Below are positions 7,808 through 16,335 of a DNA stretch of 64,000 bases, piece by piece (position 1 is the stretch's first letter; each line of letters starts with the position of its first letter). Where the stretch lies: assembly GCA_027307235.1 (NCBI GenBank), contig DAHUXH010000020.1:1-64000 (forward strand). Reading direction: 5' to 3'. Source of the stretch: Vulcanimicrobiota bacterium. Its GTDB lineage: Bacteria; Vulcanimicrobiota; Vulcanimicrobiia; Vulcanimicrobiales; Vulcanimicrobiaceae. A program made the position numbers and the translations under genes. The notes beneath the pieces are model-generated. The model was given only the letters and a program-made list of their open reading frames with translations. It was not told the DNA's origin and did not search any database.

Positions 7808-8669
7808 GCCCCTCGTCTTTGTGCCGACGCCGCTGGGAAACCTCCGCGACATCACGCTGCGCGCGCTCGACGTCCTGCGCGCCTGCGACGTGCTCGTCGC
7901 CGAAGACACGCGCGTTGCCCGCAGGCTGCTCTCGGCCCTCGACATCCCCGGCCGCGAATTGGTCAGCTACCGCGAGCAGAACGCGCAGCATGCGACCGCG
8001 TCGATCCTCGATCGCGCACGCACGCACCTCGTCGCGGTCGTGACCGATGCGGGCATGCCGGGCATCTCGGACCCAGGAAGCGCGCTGATCGCGGCCGCCC
8101 GCGCCGCCGGCGTCGCAGTCGAGGTCCTGCCCGGCCCGAGCGCGGCGCTCAGTGTCGCCCTCCTCTCCGGCTTTGACCTGCGGCGGATCGCCTTCGAAGG
8201 GTTTGCACCGCGCACGAGCGGCGCGCGCCGGGCCGCGTTCGCGCGCGCGCTCGCCGCAGGTTCGACCAGCATCTGGTTTGAGTCACCGCAGCGCATCGGC
8301 GCGACCCTCGCCGACATCGCCGCCGTCGCACCGGATGCGCGCGTGTTCCTTTTGCGTGAGTACACCAAACTGCACGAGCAACAGGTTCTCGGCACCGCGC
8401 GCGAGGTAGATGCCGCCCTGGAAACACCCATCCGCGGCGAGATCGCTTTCGCCTTGGAAGGAACCGGCACGCAGGCAATCGCGCCGGCAGTGCCGCGCGA
8501 CGAGCATGACGTCGACACGCGTATCGACGAGCTGCTGGCACAGGGACACCCTGCGGCGCACATCGCCCGGACGCTGGCGGCTACGGGCCTGGGCGAACGG
8601 CATGCGCTCTACGCCCGAGCCGGAGAACGCAAGCGATTGCGAAGGGTCGGCGGCGACGGGCGGCAATAA
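7806..8669 (+). CDS. rsmI: 16S rRNA (cytidine-2'-O)-methyltransferase RsmI
   Basis: SAM-dependent 2'-O-methylation of C1402 in 16S rRNA (known for the family). The 287-aa product opens with FVPTPLGNLRDITLRAL, the tetrapyrrole-methylase-fold start typical of RsmI. It continues with VLVAEDTRVARRLL, VVTDAGMPGISDPG, VLPGPSAALSVALLSG and the WFESPQRI segment. The C-terminal ~55 residues form a small helical extension. An in-frame ATG at 7779 would add nine residues but does not improve the alignment. metG follows after 9 bases. Confidence 0.93.
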   Translation: MPLVFVPTPLGNLRDITLRALDVLRACDVLVAEDTRVARRLLSALDIPGRELVSYREQNAQHATASILDRARTHLVAVVTDAGMPGISDPGSALIAAARAAGVAVEVLPGPSAALSVALLSGFDLRRIAFEGFAPRTSGARRAAFARALAAGSTSIWFESPQRIGATLADIAAVAPDARVFLLREYTKLHEQQVLGTAREVDAALETPIRGEIAFALEGTGTQAIAPAVPRDEHDVDTRIDELLAQGHPAAHIARTLAATGLGERHALYARAGERKRLRRVGGDGRQ

Positions 8670-8678
8670 GGCCGGAAC

Positions 8679-10202
8679 ATGAATCGCGCCTTTTACGTCA
8701 CGACGCCGATCTATTACATCAGCGGCAATCCGCATATCGGTCACGCCTACACGACTGTGGTTGCCGACGTTTTGGCGCGCACCGCTCGCACTTCCGGCCC
8801 CGCCTTTTTCCTCACCGGAACCGACGAACACGGGCAGAAAGTCGCCAATGCCGCGTCGGCCGCCGGAAAATCGCCGCAGCAATGGTGCGACGATCTGATT
8901 CCGCGCTGGCAAGGGTTGTTCGCCGCGTATCACGTGCGGTACGACGACTTCATTCGCACGACGCAACCGCGCCACGAGCGCGCCGTGCAAGCCGTCTTCG
9001 AACGCTTGCGCGACAATGGCGACGTCTACCTCGGCAAGTACGAAGGCTGGTATTGCGTCGCGGACGAGACCTTTTGGCTTGAATCCAAGCTGGTCGACGG
9101 CAAATGTCCGACCTGCGGGCGCGAGGTGCAGTGGTTGTCGGAGGACGATTGGTTCTTCCGGCTCTCAAAGTATCGCGATCGCTTGCTCGAACACTTCCGC
9201 AGCAATCCGGAATGGGTGCGGCCGCGCAGCGTCTACAACGAGATGATGGCGCTGCTCGAAGAAGGGCTTGAGGACTTCTCGATCTCCCGCACCAACTTCG
9301 ATTGGGGAATACCGATTCCGGGCGGCGGCGGCGTCATCTACGTGTGGTTCGACGCGTTGCTCAACTACATCACGGCGATCGGATGGTCGACCGACGACGC
9401 GCGCTTTCGCACGTACTGGCCGGCGTCGGTGCAGTTGATCGGCAAGGAGATCGCGCGCTTCCACACGATCATTTGGCCCTCGATCTTGTTTGCTCTGGGC
9501 GAAGAGGCGCCGCAGTTGGTGTTCGCGCACGGCTGGATCACCGTTGACGGGCAAAAGATCGGCAAGAGCTGGGGTAACGCGGTGGATCCGTTCGCGCTGG
9601 CCGAACGATTCGGCGCCGACTCGATGCGGTATTTCCTGTTGCGTGAAGCGCCGTTCGGCAGCGACTTCTCCTATTCGGAAGAGAAGATCGCGCAACGGCA
9701 TAACAGCGATCTGGGCAACGATCTGGGCAACTTGCTGCGCCGCTCGCTCGCGATGCTCGAAAAATATCGCGAGGGCATCGTTCCTCCCGCACCCGGCGAG
9801 TCTGCGTTCGCGCAGCGCTTCGCCGATCTGCCGCTCCGGGTGCGCGAGCAGATCCTCGATCTGCGCTTCCGTGAAGCTCTCGAAGACGTGTGGGAACTCG
9901 TCACCGCGCTCAATCGCCGCATCGACGACGAGAAGCCGTGGGTACTCGCAAAAAGCGCGGACGACGCGAGCGCGCGGCAACTCGATGGGCTGCTTTACGA
10001 TCTCTGTGAAGGCCTGCGCTGGTTGGCGGTGCTGCTGCATCCGGTCATGCCCGAGCGCACGCAGGAGATGTGGCGACAACTTGGTCTCGTCGACGGCATC
10101 GACCGCGACTGGTCAGTGTTACGTTGGGGAGAGCTTGCGCAGGGCACGCGCACGCTTCCGGGCGACGCGCTCTTTCCGCGAATAGAGTTTGTCTCGAGTT
10201 AA
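8679..10202 (+). CDS. metG: Methionyl-tRNA synthetase
   Basis: Charges tRNA-Met. The 507-aa class I enzyme has the nucleotide-binding HIGHAYT motif near the N-terminus, the connective-peptide domain with a CPTC half-knuckle (only one CxxC pair, so at most one zinc knuckle), and the ATP-binding loop KIGKSWGN in place of the usual KMSKS; this variant is tolerated in some bacterial MetRS. The anticodon-binding helical domain follows (about 370-500). The C-terminal tRNA-binding (EMAP-like) appendix found in longer MetRS is absent. Cytosolic; close behind rsmI and just ahead of the diguanylate cyclase gene. Confidence 0.95.
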   Translation: MNRAFYVTTPIYYISGNPHIGHAYTTVVADVLARTARTSGPAFFLTGTDEHGQKVANAASAAGKSPQQWCDDLIPRWQGLFAAYHVRYDDFIRTTQPRHERAVQAVFERLRDNGDVYLGKYEGWYCVADETFWLESKLVDGKCPTCGREVQWLSEDDWFFRLSKYRDRLLEHFRSNPEWVRPRSVYNEMMALLEEGLEDFSISRTNFDWGIPIPGGGGVIYVWFDALLNYITAIGWSTDDARFRTYWPASVQLIGKEIARFHTIIWPSILFALGEEAPQLVFAHGWITVDGQKIGKSWGNAVDPFALAERFGADSMRYFLLREAPFGSDFSYSEEKIAQRHNSDLGNDLGNLLRRSLAMLEKYREGIVPPAPGESAFAQRFADLPLRVREQILDLRFREALEDVWELVTALNRRIDDEKPWVLAKSADDASARQLDGLLYDLCEGLRWLAVLLHPVMPERTQEMWRQLGLVDGIDRDWSVLRWGELAQGTRTLPGDALFPRIEFVSS

Positions 10203-10209
10203 ACATGCG

Positions 10210-11883
10210 ATGCGGATAGGTTCGGGACGCCTCTATCACGCGGCGACGGCCGCGCTCGGAACGGTCGCCGCCATCGGCGTTGCGAGCGCGCTGTATTCCG
10301 AACGCACGCTGTTCACCGCAGCCGATGTGGTGCTCACGCTCGGCGCGACGACGGCGATCACGCTGGTCGCGCTCAACGCTATCTCGATTCGCGGCCTGCG
10401 CACGCGGCGCAGCGGCATCGCGGCCGAAGCGGTCTTCCTGGACGTACCGATCGCTGCGCCGCTGCTCAGCTTTGACGGTGCGGTCGGCAGCACGATGGCG
10501 GCGATCGCCTTTGCTCTCGGGTTCTTATGCGCCGCCTTGATTCGGCGCGGCGCGATCGGCGCCGAACTCCTGCGCCACGGCATCGCGCGCACGCTGATCT
10601 CGATCGGGTTCGTTCTCTTCGCCGCGCCGTTGAGCGGCGCGATGCCGGGCAGCGATCGTGACCTCGGACCCTTCGCCGTCGTCTTGCTGCTCGTCGTGGT
10701 CGCGTATACGTTCCTCATCTCGGCGCCGGTCGCGGCCCTGCGCAATCGGATGCCGCTTCGCCGCATCTGGCACCGTACGGCCACCGACCATCGCTTCTGG
10801 GGAATCATGCTGGGCGGCGTCGCGTGGTCGATCGTCGTGCGCCACGTCCTGTTGCGCGGAGACAGTGGGACCGCCATCGCACTGTGGTTTCCGGTCGTGA
10901 TCGTCGCCACGTTCATCCGCGCCCTCGAACGCGCGCGGATCGAGATTCACCGTCTCCGCCTTGTGCGCGACGCCGTGCAAGCCATGCTCGGCGCACGCGA
11001 TCCGGTTCCGCAGATCAAAGCCATCATCAACACGCTGCATCGGCCGCTCGTCGACGAAACGGTTTCGGTGCTTTCGGCAAACAACGCACGCGTCGAGCAC
11101 TGGCGCACGGTCGCCACGCTCGGAGCGGAACTGGGCCCGACCGGAGACGACTTGCGCATCCGCGTGCTAGCACGCATGAAGTTTAGCGGACGCGATCACA
11201 TTTCGCTGCGCGACGACGTCTACGTCGTGCACGGGTTCGCCGCACGACAGCCCGATACGGGTGAGTTGCTCGGCGCGCTCGTCGTCCACCGGCGTGAATC
11301 GATTCCGGCCAGCCAGCAACAACACTTTCTTCAAGCCGCGCACGAACTGCAACCGCTGCTGCGCGACATGCGCACGATCACCGCTACGCAAAGCGCCGCC
11401 TCGACCGACGCACTGACCGGCCTTGCCAACCGGCGCACCATTCTCGACTTTCTGCACGCGTCGATCGACGGTCTCGGCCCCGGGCGCACCGCATCCGTGC
11501 TGCTGCTCGATCTGGATCATTTCAAATCCGTCAACGACGAACTCGGACACCAAGCCGGCGACGATTGCCTGCGCACGGTCGCGTCCACCATCACCTCGAC
11601 GATACGCGCACGCGATCGCGCCGGACGCATCGGCGGCGAGGAATTTCTCGTCGTCATGCCCGATACCGGAAGCGATCAGGCGACGGTGCTCGCCGAACGG
11701 TTGCGGCAGAACGTCGAGGCCAGCGGATTCCGGTACGCGACCGGTCTGCCGCTGACGACCAGTATCGGCGTATCGTCGGCGCTTGCCGGTGACAGCGTCG
11801 AAGGCGTGCTCGAGCGCGCCGATCGCGCGATGTACAGCGCCAAAGAGCGCGGCCGCAATCGCGTCGTTGAAATTTCCGCATGA
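10210..11883 (+). CDS. Membrane-bound GGDEF diguanylate cyclase
   Basis: A 557-aa protein. The N-terminal ~230 residues are hydrophobic with about six to eight predicted membrane helices. A GAF-like stretch follows (about 255-385), and the C-terminal ~170 residues form a GGDEF domain: TDALTGLANRRT, the DLDHFKSVND metal site, and the signature RIGGEEF (GGEEF is active in family members). It is therefore likely to make c-di-GMP. No RxxD inhibitory site stands out upstream of the signature. A TTG start at 10189 would overlap metG; ATG 10210 leaves a 7-base gap. It overlaps tatD by 4 bases. The sensed signal is unknown. Confidence 0.88.
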   Translation: MRIGSGRLYHAATAALGTVAAIGVASALYSERTLFTAADVVLTLGATTAITLVALNAISIRGLRTRRSGIAAEAVFLDVPIAAPLLSFDGAVGSTMAAIAFALGFLCAALIRRGAIGAELLRHGIARTLISIGFVLFAAPLSGAMPGSDRDLGPFAVVLLLVVVAYTFLISAPVAALRNRMPLRRIWHRTATDHRFWGIMLGGVAWSIVVRHVLLRGDSGTAIALWFPVVIVATFIRALERARIEIHRLRLVRDAVQAMLGARDPVPQIKAIINTLHRPLVDETVSVLSANNARVEHWRTVATLGAELGPTGDDLRIRVLARMKFSGRDHISLRDDVYVVHGFAARQPDTGELLGALVVHRRESIPASQQQHFLQAAHELQPLLRDMRTITATQSAASTDALTGLANRRTILDFLHASIDGLGPGRTASVLLLDLDHFKSVNDELGHQAGDDCLRTVASTITSTIRARDRAGRIGGEEFLVVMPDTGSDQATVLAERLRQNVEASGFRYATGLPLTTSIGVSSALAGDSVEGVLERADRAMYSAKERGRNRVVEISA

Positions 11884-12644
11884 TCGACACGCACGCGCAC
11901 ATTCACGACAAGGCGTTTGACGATGATCGCGCGGCGGTCATCGCGCGCGCTCGCGATGCGGGAGTGACGCATATCGTGACCGTCGGGTGCGATCTTGCCG
12001 ACAGCGAGCGCGCGTTGGCTGCGGCGCGCGCCTACGACACGCTGGCCTCGGTCGGCATTCACCCGCATGAAGCCAAAGATGCACCGCAAGACGTCGCACG
12101 CGCGTTCGCGCCGTTTCTCCACGACCAGCGCATCGTCGCGATAGGCGAGACGGGACTCGACTACTACTACGATCACAGCCCGCGCGATGCCCAGCGCACG
12201 GTGTTCATCGCGCAACTGCGCGTGGCGCGCGCAGGCGCAAAGCCGGTCATCTTTCACGTGCGCGACGCATTCGACGACGTTGTGGCAATACTGCGCGAGG
12301 AGTTTGTGCCTCCGATGCGGGGCGTGATCCACTGCTTCACCGGTGATACCGCGCAGGCACGCATGTACGTCGACGGCTTCGGGTTGTTTCTGGGAATCGG
12401 CGGGGTGCTGACGTTCAAGAGCGCCGAGGCCTTGCGCGACGCGGTGCGTGCAGTCGGCATCGATCATCTGATCCTCGAAACGGATTGCCCCTACTTGGCG
12501 CCGGTGCCGATGCGCGGACAGCGCAATGAACCGGCATTCGTCACGCGCACCGCGCAGACGCTCGCCGGCCTGCTCGCCCTCTCCGTGGACGAGGTCACCG
12601 CCGCGACGACACGCAACGCGCGCGCATTATTCGGATTGCCCTAA
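11880..12644 (+). CDS. tatD: TatD-family metal-dependent DNase
   Basis: A 254-aa TIM-barrel hydrolase. Metal ligands are visible in order: IDTHAHIHD at the N-terminus, the Glu in GETGLDYYYD, His in IFHVRDAF, HCFTGD, and the late Asp in LETDCPYLAP. These are standard for TatD/YcfH-type 3'-5' DNases linked to DNA repair or turnover. It starts inside the end of the GGDEF gene (ATGA) and its 3' end overlaps the converging PLD-like gene by 18 bases. No link to the Tat translocase is implied, despite the name. Confidence 0.92.
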   Translation: MIDTHAHIHDKAFDDDRAAVIARARDAGVTHIVTVGCDLADSERALAAARAYDTLASVGIHPHEAKDAPQDVARAFAPFLHDQRIVAIGETGLDYYYDHSPRDAQRTVFIAQLRVARAGAKPVIFHVRDAFDDVVAILREEFVPPMRGVIHCFTGDTAQARMYVDGFGLFLGIGGVLTFKSAEALRDAVRAVGIDHLILETDCPYLAPVPMRGQRNEPAFVTRTAQTLAGLLALSVDEVTAATTRNARALFGLP

Positions 12645-13502
12645 CGGCGTCGCATCCGCCCAGCGCGACGCGAACGCGGCACGCAGATGCGCGACGACCG
12701 CCCTCGCGCCGGTGGACAAACCCCAGTCGCGTTCTCGTGCCGGCCACGACGTCGCGTTGGCTGAGCCCAGCCACGCATGGTGTGCCGCGACGGCGAACTT
12801 CTCGGCCGCGTTCGTCACACGAATCTCGACGCCGTCCTTCGCGAGGTCGCCGAGCGCCCGCGCCTCGCGCGGGTTGGATGCGAGTTCACGCGCGGCGACG
12901 AGGAGTTGCGGGTGCATGCCGCGCTTGCCGAGTTCGTCGAGCGCGGCGAACACCGTTGTGGCCGCACCGAAGGATTCGCTCTCGACCATGACGCGATCGC
13001 GGCCGCGCGCCGCACGCAGCCGGCGTGCTTCCTGCGCGAGCGCATCGCTCTTGTCCGTTGCGAAGGTCGCGCTCGGCTCACCGGATCGACCCACGAGGGC
13101 AGCGCGCACCGCGGACAGATCGCGTGGGCGGTCGTCGCGCACGATGGTCTGCCGGTCATCATCGGTGAAGTTACGATCGTCAAGAAAGAGCTCGCCGTCA
13201 GCGATAACGGCTTTCATGTGCAACGGCGGCTCGCCGGCGGCGTCATCGGCGTCGACCAGCCTCGCATCGGCCCCGAACGCGCGCAGCCGTGCCACGGCAT
13301 CGGCGTTCAACCGCGCGAGCGTGCCGCCGCGATCGGCGAACGGACGCGCTTCGACGCGAACTTCGACGAGCGCGCCGGAGCGGGCCGCAGTGAGGAGTTC
13401 GTTGAGCATGCGGCCCGGAGCCAGGACGTAGGCGCTCACCGTCACCCGCCGGGCGCGGCGCATCGCGTCGAGCATGTGACCGGTTGAAGCAAGAGCGATC
13501 AT
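12627..13502 (-). CDS. Phospholipase D-like protein with one degenerate HKD motif
   Basis: A 291-aa protein with two PLD-type halves. The first half has a good HxK(x4)D motif (H95, K97, D102 in PPLHMKAVIADG). In the second half the matching segment is NAAEKFAVAAHHAWLGSAN: the histidine is replaced by Glu234, although K235 and the GSAN signature remain. Canonical PLD chemistry needs both histidines, so it is either inactive, works as a homodimer through the first site, or is structural. No signal peptide is clear; the N-terminus (MIALASTGHML) is only weakly hydrophobic. It converges on tatD with an 18-base overlap. Confidence 0.7.
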   Translation of the reverse strand: MIALASTGHMLDAMRRARRVTVSAYVLAPGRMLNELLTAARSGALVEVRVEARPFADRGGTLARLNADAVARLRAFGADARLVDADDAAGEPPLHMKAVIADGELFLDDRNFTDDDRQTIVRDDRPRDLSAVRAALVGRSGEPSATFATDKSDALAQEARRLRAARGRDRVMVESESFGAATTVFAALDELGKRGMHPQLLVAARELASNPREARALGDLAKDGVEIRVTNAAEKFAVAAHHAWLGSANATSWPARERDWGLSTGARAVVAHLRAAFASRWADATPLGQSE

Positions 13503-13599
13503 CAGGACCCGATACCGACAAAGGTCGTCGGCGCCAAGTTCCCTCGTGACGCATCACTACAGGAAGGTCGGGACACCCCCGGAAAGTGCCGCCCACTCG

Positions 13600-14328
13600 A
13601 TGATGCCTATGCCGACCGCGCAGCGCCCGCCCGACAAAGGCGCCTTTGTCCGCGACATGTTCGCCACGATCGCTCCTCGGTACGATCGGGCCAATCGTGT
13701 TATCAGCGCGGGCATGGACGAAGCCTGGCGTAAACGCGCGATCGCGCTGCTGGCAGCCCCCGCCGGCGGCCGCATTGTGGACCTCTGCTGCGGCACCGGC
13801 GACGTCGCATTTCACCTGCTGCGCACCGACCCGTCATTGCATGTCGCCGGCGTCGACTTCTGCGAGCCGATGCTCGAAGGAGCGCGAGCGCGCGCACCGC
13901 GCGACGCGCGCGGCGGCGACGTCACCTTCACCCAAGGCGACGTCACGCGGCTGGCCTTCGACGATGCGTCGTTCGACGGCGCGATCATGGGGTTTTCGAT
14001 GCGAAACGTCGACATCGACGCGACGTTGCGTGAAGTGCGGCGCGTGCTGCGCCCGGGTGCTCGCTTCGTGAATCTCGACATGTCGAAAGCACCAAACGCA
14101 GTGTGGCGTACGCTGTTCAATCTCTATTTCTACCAGGTCGTTCCGATCATCGGCGGAATCGTCGGCGGCTCGCGCCAAGCCTACACGTACCTGCCGAACT
14201 CGTTGACCAACCATCCCGACGCGAACGCACTGCGCGACCGCTTCACGCGCGCCGGCTTCACGGATAGCGGGTTCGAGCGCCGTATGGGCGGCGCGATCGC
14301 CATTCACTACGGACGCGTGCCCGCATGA
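13600..14328 (+). CDS. menG: Demethylmenaquinone methyltransferase (UbiE/MenG family)
   Basis: SAM-dependent C-methylation in the last step of menaquinone synthesis. The 242-aa product shows FVRDMFATIAPRYDRANRV (the UbiE N-terminal signature), motif I VDLCCGTGDVAF, GVDFCEPML, and the late GSRQAYTYLPNSL segment (usual form S..AY.YLP.S). Several Met codons (13600, 13603, 13609) are possible starts with no strong Shine-Dalgarno; an upstream reading to 13546 is unlikely. It overlaps the polyprenyl diphosphate synthase gene (ATGA), so quinone head methylation and side-chain synthesis are encoded together. Menaquinone rather than ubiquinone is inferred from context. Confidence 0.88.
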   Translation: MMPMPTAQRPPDKGAFVRDMFATIAPRYDRANRVISAGMDEAWRKRAIALLAAPAGGRIVDLCCGTGDVAFHLLRTDPSLHVAGVDFCEPMLEGARARAPRDARGGDVTFTQGDVTRLAFDDASFDGAIMGFSMRNVDIDATLREVRRVLRPGARFVNLDMSKAPNAVWRTLFNLYFYQVVPIIGGIVGGSRQAYTYLPNSLTNHPDANALRDRFTRAGFTDSGFERRMGGAIAIHYGRVPA

Positions 14329-15281
14329 TCGACGCCGTGCGCGACGACGCCGATCTGTACGCGCTGGTCGAAGAGTTCTTCGCCTCGACCTTCTCAACGG
14401 ACAATCCGCTGATCACCGAAGCGGTGCGGCGCATGCTCGCCGCCGGCGGCAAGCGCTTGCGCCCGCGCGTGACGCTGCTTGCAACACAGGCGTGCGGCGG
14501 CGACGCGACCGCGCATCTCTACCTCGCGGCCTACATGGAACTGATCCACGTCGCGACGCTGATTCACGACGACGTCGTCGACAACGCGCAGACGCGGCGC
14601 GGCGTCAACGCCACCGCGGTCGACTTCGGCAACCGCGTGAGCGTGCTGGCCGGCGACTATCTCTTCGCGTGGATATTCAAGAATGTCACCGCCAGCTACC
14701 CCGCACCGGTGCCGCACATCCTCTCCGCGACGCTGGCCGACATCTGCGACGGCGAGGTGCTGCAACTGCGCGCGCTCGGCGACCTCGATCTCCCGATCGA
14801 ACAGTACGTCGAGATCGTCGAGAAGAAGACGGCGTCGCTCTTCGGCGCCTCGGCGGAGTGCGGCGCGATCATGGGCGGCGGCACGTCCGCCGAGGTCGCA
14901 GCGTTGCGCGGCTTCGGCCGCGAATACGGTATCGCGTTCCAAATGCGCGACGACTTGCTCGACATGACCGCCGACGAGCGCACGCTCGGTAAGCCGGTCG
15001 GCAACGATCTGCGCGAACGCAAGATGACGATTCCGCTCATTCACGCGCTCAACCGGGGGGAGGCCGCCTTCCGCGGCCGCATCGGGCGCTTCTACGACGG
15101 CCGCTCCGACGGCCCCGCAGCGGAGATTCTCGCCTCCATCGGGGACCTCGGCGGATTCGACGCGACGCGGGCGTCGATCGCGACCTACGTGCAGCGCGCA
15201 AAGGCAGCGCTCGCACCGATGGCGGAATCGCACGCGAAAAACGAACTACAGTCGCTCGCCGACGCGTTACTCGTCGAGTAG
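14325..15281 (+). CDS. All-trans polyprenyl diphosphate synthase
   Basis: A 318-aa chain elongation enzyme that makes the isoprenoid tail, probably for menaquinone. The first Asp-rich motif is HDDVVD (D82, D83, D86) followed by QTRRG, and the second is RDDLLD (D209, D210, D213). GGKRLRPR near the N-terminus is the IPP-binding segment. It is most like the hepta/octaprenyl class (IspB/HepT catalytic subunit) rather than geranylgeranyl synthases; the product length cannot be read with confidence. It lies between the menaquinone methyltransferase and tatA in one operon. Confidence 0.9.
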   Translation: MIDAVRDDADLYALVEEFFASTFSTDNPLITEAVRRMLAAGGKRLRPRVTLLATQACGGDATAHLYLAAYMELIHVATLIHDDVVDNAQTRRGVNATAVDFGNRVSVLAGDYLFAWIFKNVTASYPAPVPHILSATLADICDGEVLQLRALGDLDLPIEQYVEIVEKKTASLFGASAECGAIMGGGTSAEVAALRGFGREYGIAFQMRDDLLDMTADERTLGKPVGNDLRERKMTIPLIHALNRGEAAFRGRIGRFYDGRSDGPAAEILASIGDLGGFDATRASIATYVQRAKAALAPMAESHAKNELQSLADALLVE

Positions 15282-15298
15282 TGAGTTAGGAGAAGACA

Positions 15299-15571
15299 AT
15301 GGCAATCGTGCCGGTTTTTGCGATCATCGACGCACCGATCATCATCGGTCTGGTCGTGCTTGGAGCACTGCTCTTCGGCGCCGACAAGCTGCCGAAGCTC
15401 GCGCGCAGCGCGGGCCAGGCTAAGAAAGAGTTCATGGTGGGACAACTCGAGGCGGATGCCGCCGCCGCCAAGGCGCGCGAAGCCATGCAGGCGCAGGCGA
15501 ACGCACCGGCGCCGCCGTCCGCGGCGCCGGTCGAGCCCACGAACGGCGGAGAGCACCCCGCGTCTCACTGA
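15299..15571 (+). CDS. tatA: Sec-independent translocase subunit TatA/TatB
   Basis: A 90-aa protein with a short N-terminal membrane helix (PIIIGLVVLGALLFGADKLP), the Phe-Gly hinge (LFGADKLPKLARSAGQ) and an amphipathic helix, then an Ala/Pro-rich tail. This is the TatA/B architecture. A strong Shine-Dalgarno (TTAGGAGAAG) precedes the ATG. It is directly coupled to tatC (TGATG). Only one A/B-type gene is seen in this window, consistent with a minimal TatAC system or further copies elsewhere. Confidence 0.92.
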   Translation: MAIVPVFAIIDAPIIIGLVVLGALLFGADKLPKLARSAGQAKKEFMVGQLEADAAAAKAREAMQAQANAPAPPSAAPVEPTNGGEHPASH

Positions 15572-16335
15572 TGCTCACCGAGCAACCCGCGACGGTCCGC
15601 AACGAAGAGGCCGCGTGGGATCAAAAGGAGATGCCGTTCACCGAGCATCTCCGCGAGTTGCGTTCGCGCCTGCTGATCTCGATCTGCACCGTCGGCGGGA
15701 TCGCGGTCGTGATGTTCCTGCCCTCGCAGTTCGTCATTCGCTGGCTGATCGACGCCTATTTTCACGGCATTCAACTGCACGCGTTCGGTCCGGCCGACGT
15801 GATTTTCGCCGAACTCAAATTCAGCGTGCTGGCCGGCATCGTCGTCGGCCTGCCGGTGCTGCTGTATCAACTGTGGATGTTCGTCGTTCCGGCCATTCAC
15901 CCGAAGACGCGCCGTGCCGTCTACGGTTTTATCGTTCCGTCATTCTTGCTGGCGCTAACGGGATTGGCCTTCGCGCACTTCATCGTCATCCCGCGCGTCA
16001 TCAACGCACTGCTTGGCATCACGAACGCGGTCGCGCAGCCGACGTTCGGCGTCGGCGAGACGATGACGTTCGTCTTGATTCTGCTTGGGCTCTTCGCGTT
16101 GATTTTTCAGACCCCGATCGTGCTGGTCGCCCTCGCGCGTTTGGGGATCGTCGATGCGAACAAGCTTGCGACGTTGCGCCGTCAAGCGCTCTTCGGCTTC
16201 TTCGTCGCGGGCGGAATCGCGGCTCCCGACGGCAATCCGCTCACGATGGCGCTGCTCGCCGGTCCCATGTACATCTTGTATGAGGCGTCGATTTGGGTCG
16301 TGCGGGTGTTGGAGAAGACGTGGAAGACCGAGTGA
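15571..16335 (+). CDS. tatC: Twin-arginine translocase subunit TatC
   Basis: Receptor for twin-arginine signal peptides in the cytoplasmic membrane. The 254-aa product has six predicted helices. It carries the TatC motifs PFTEHLRELRSRL at the N-terminal cytoplasmic face, the conserved first periplasmic loop, a Glu in the FGVGETMTF region, and the AAPDGNPLTMALLAGPMYIL segment near the last helices (usually 'PD..(T/S)....P...LYE'), ending YEASIWVVRVLEK. Exported candidates nearby include the Rieske protein (SRRQF). The resB start lies inside its 3' end (16-base overlap). Confidence 0.95.
   Translation: MLTEQPATVRNEEAAWDQKEMPFTEHLRELRSRLLISICTVGGIAVVMFLPSQFVIRWLIDAYFHGIQLHAFGPADVIFAELKFSVLAGIVVGLPVLLYQLWMFVVPAIHPKTRRAVYGFIVPSFLLALTGLAFAHFIVIPRVINALLGITNAVAQPTFGVGETMTFVLILLGLFALIFQTPIVLVALARLGIVDANKLATLRRQALFGFFVAGGIAAPDGNPLTMALLAGPMYILYEASIWVVRVLEKTWKTE

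Noticed and set aside
10189-10209. TTG start for the diguanylate cyclase inside metG.
   Set aside because: ATG 10210 lies just after the metG stop and gives a normal start; the extra seven residues add nothing recognisable.
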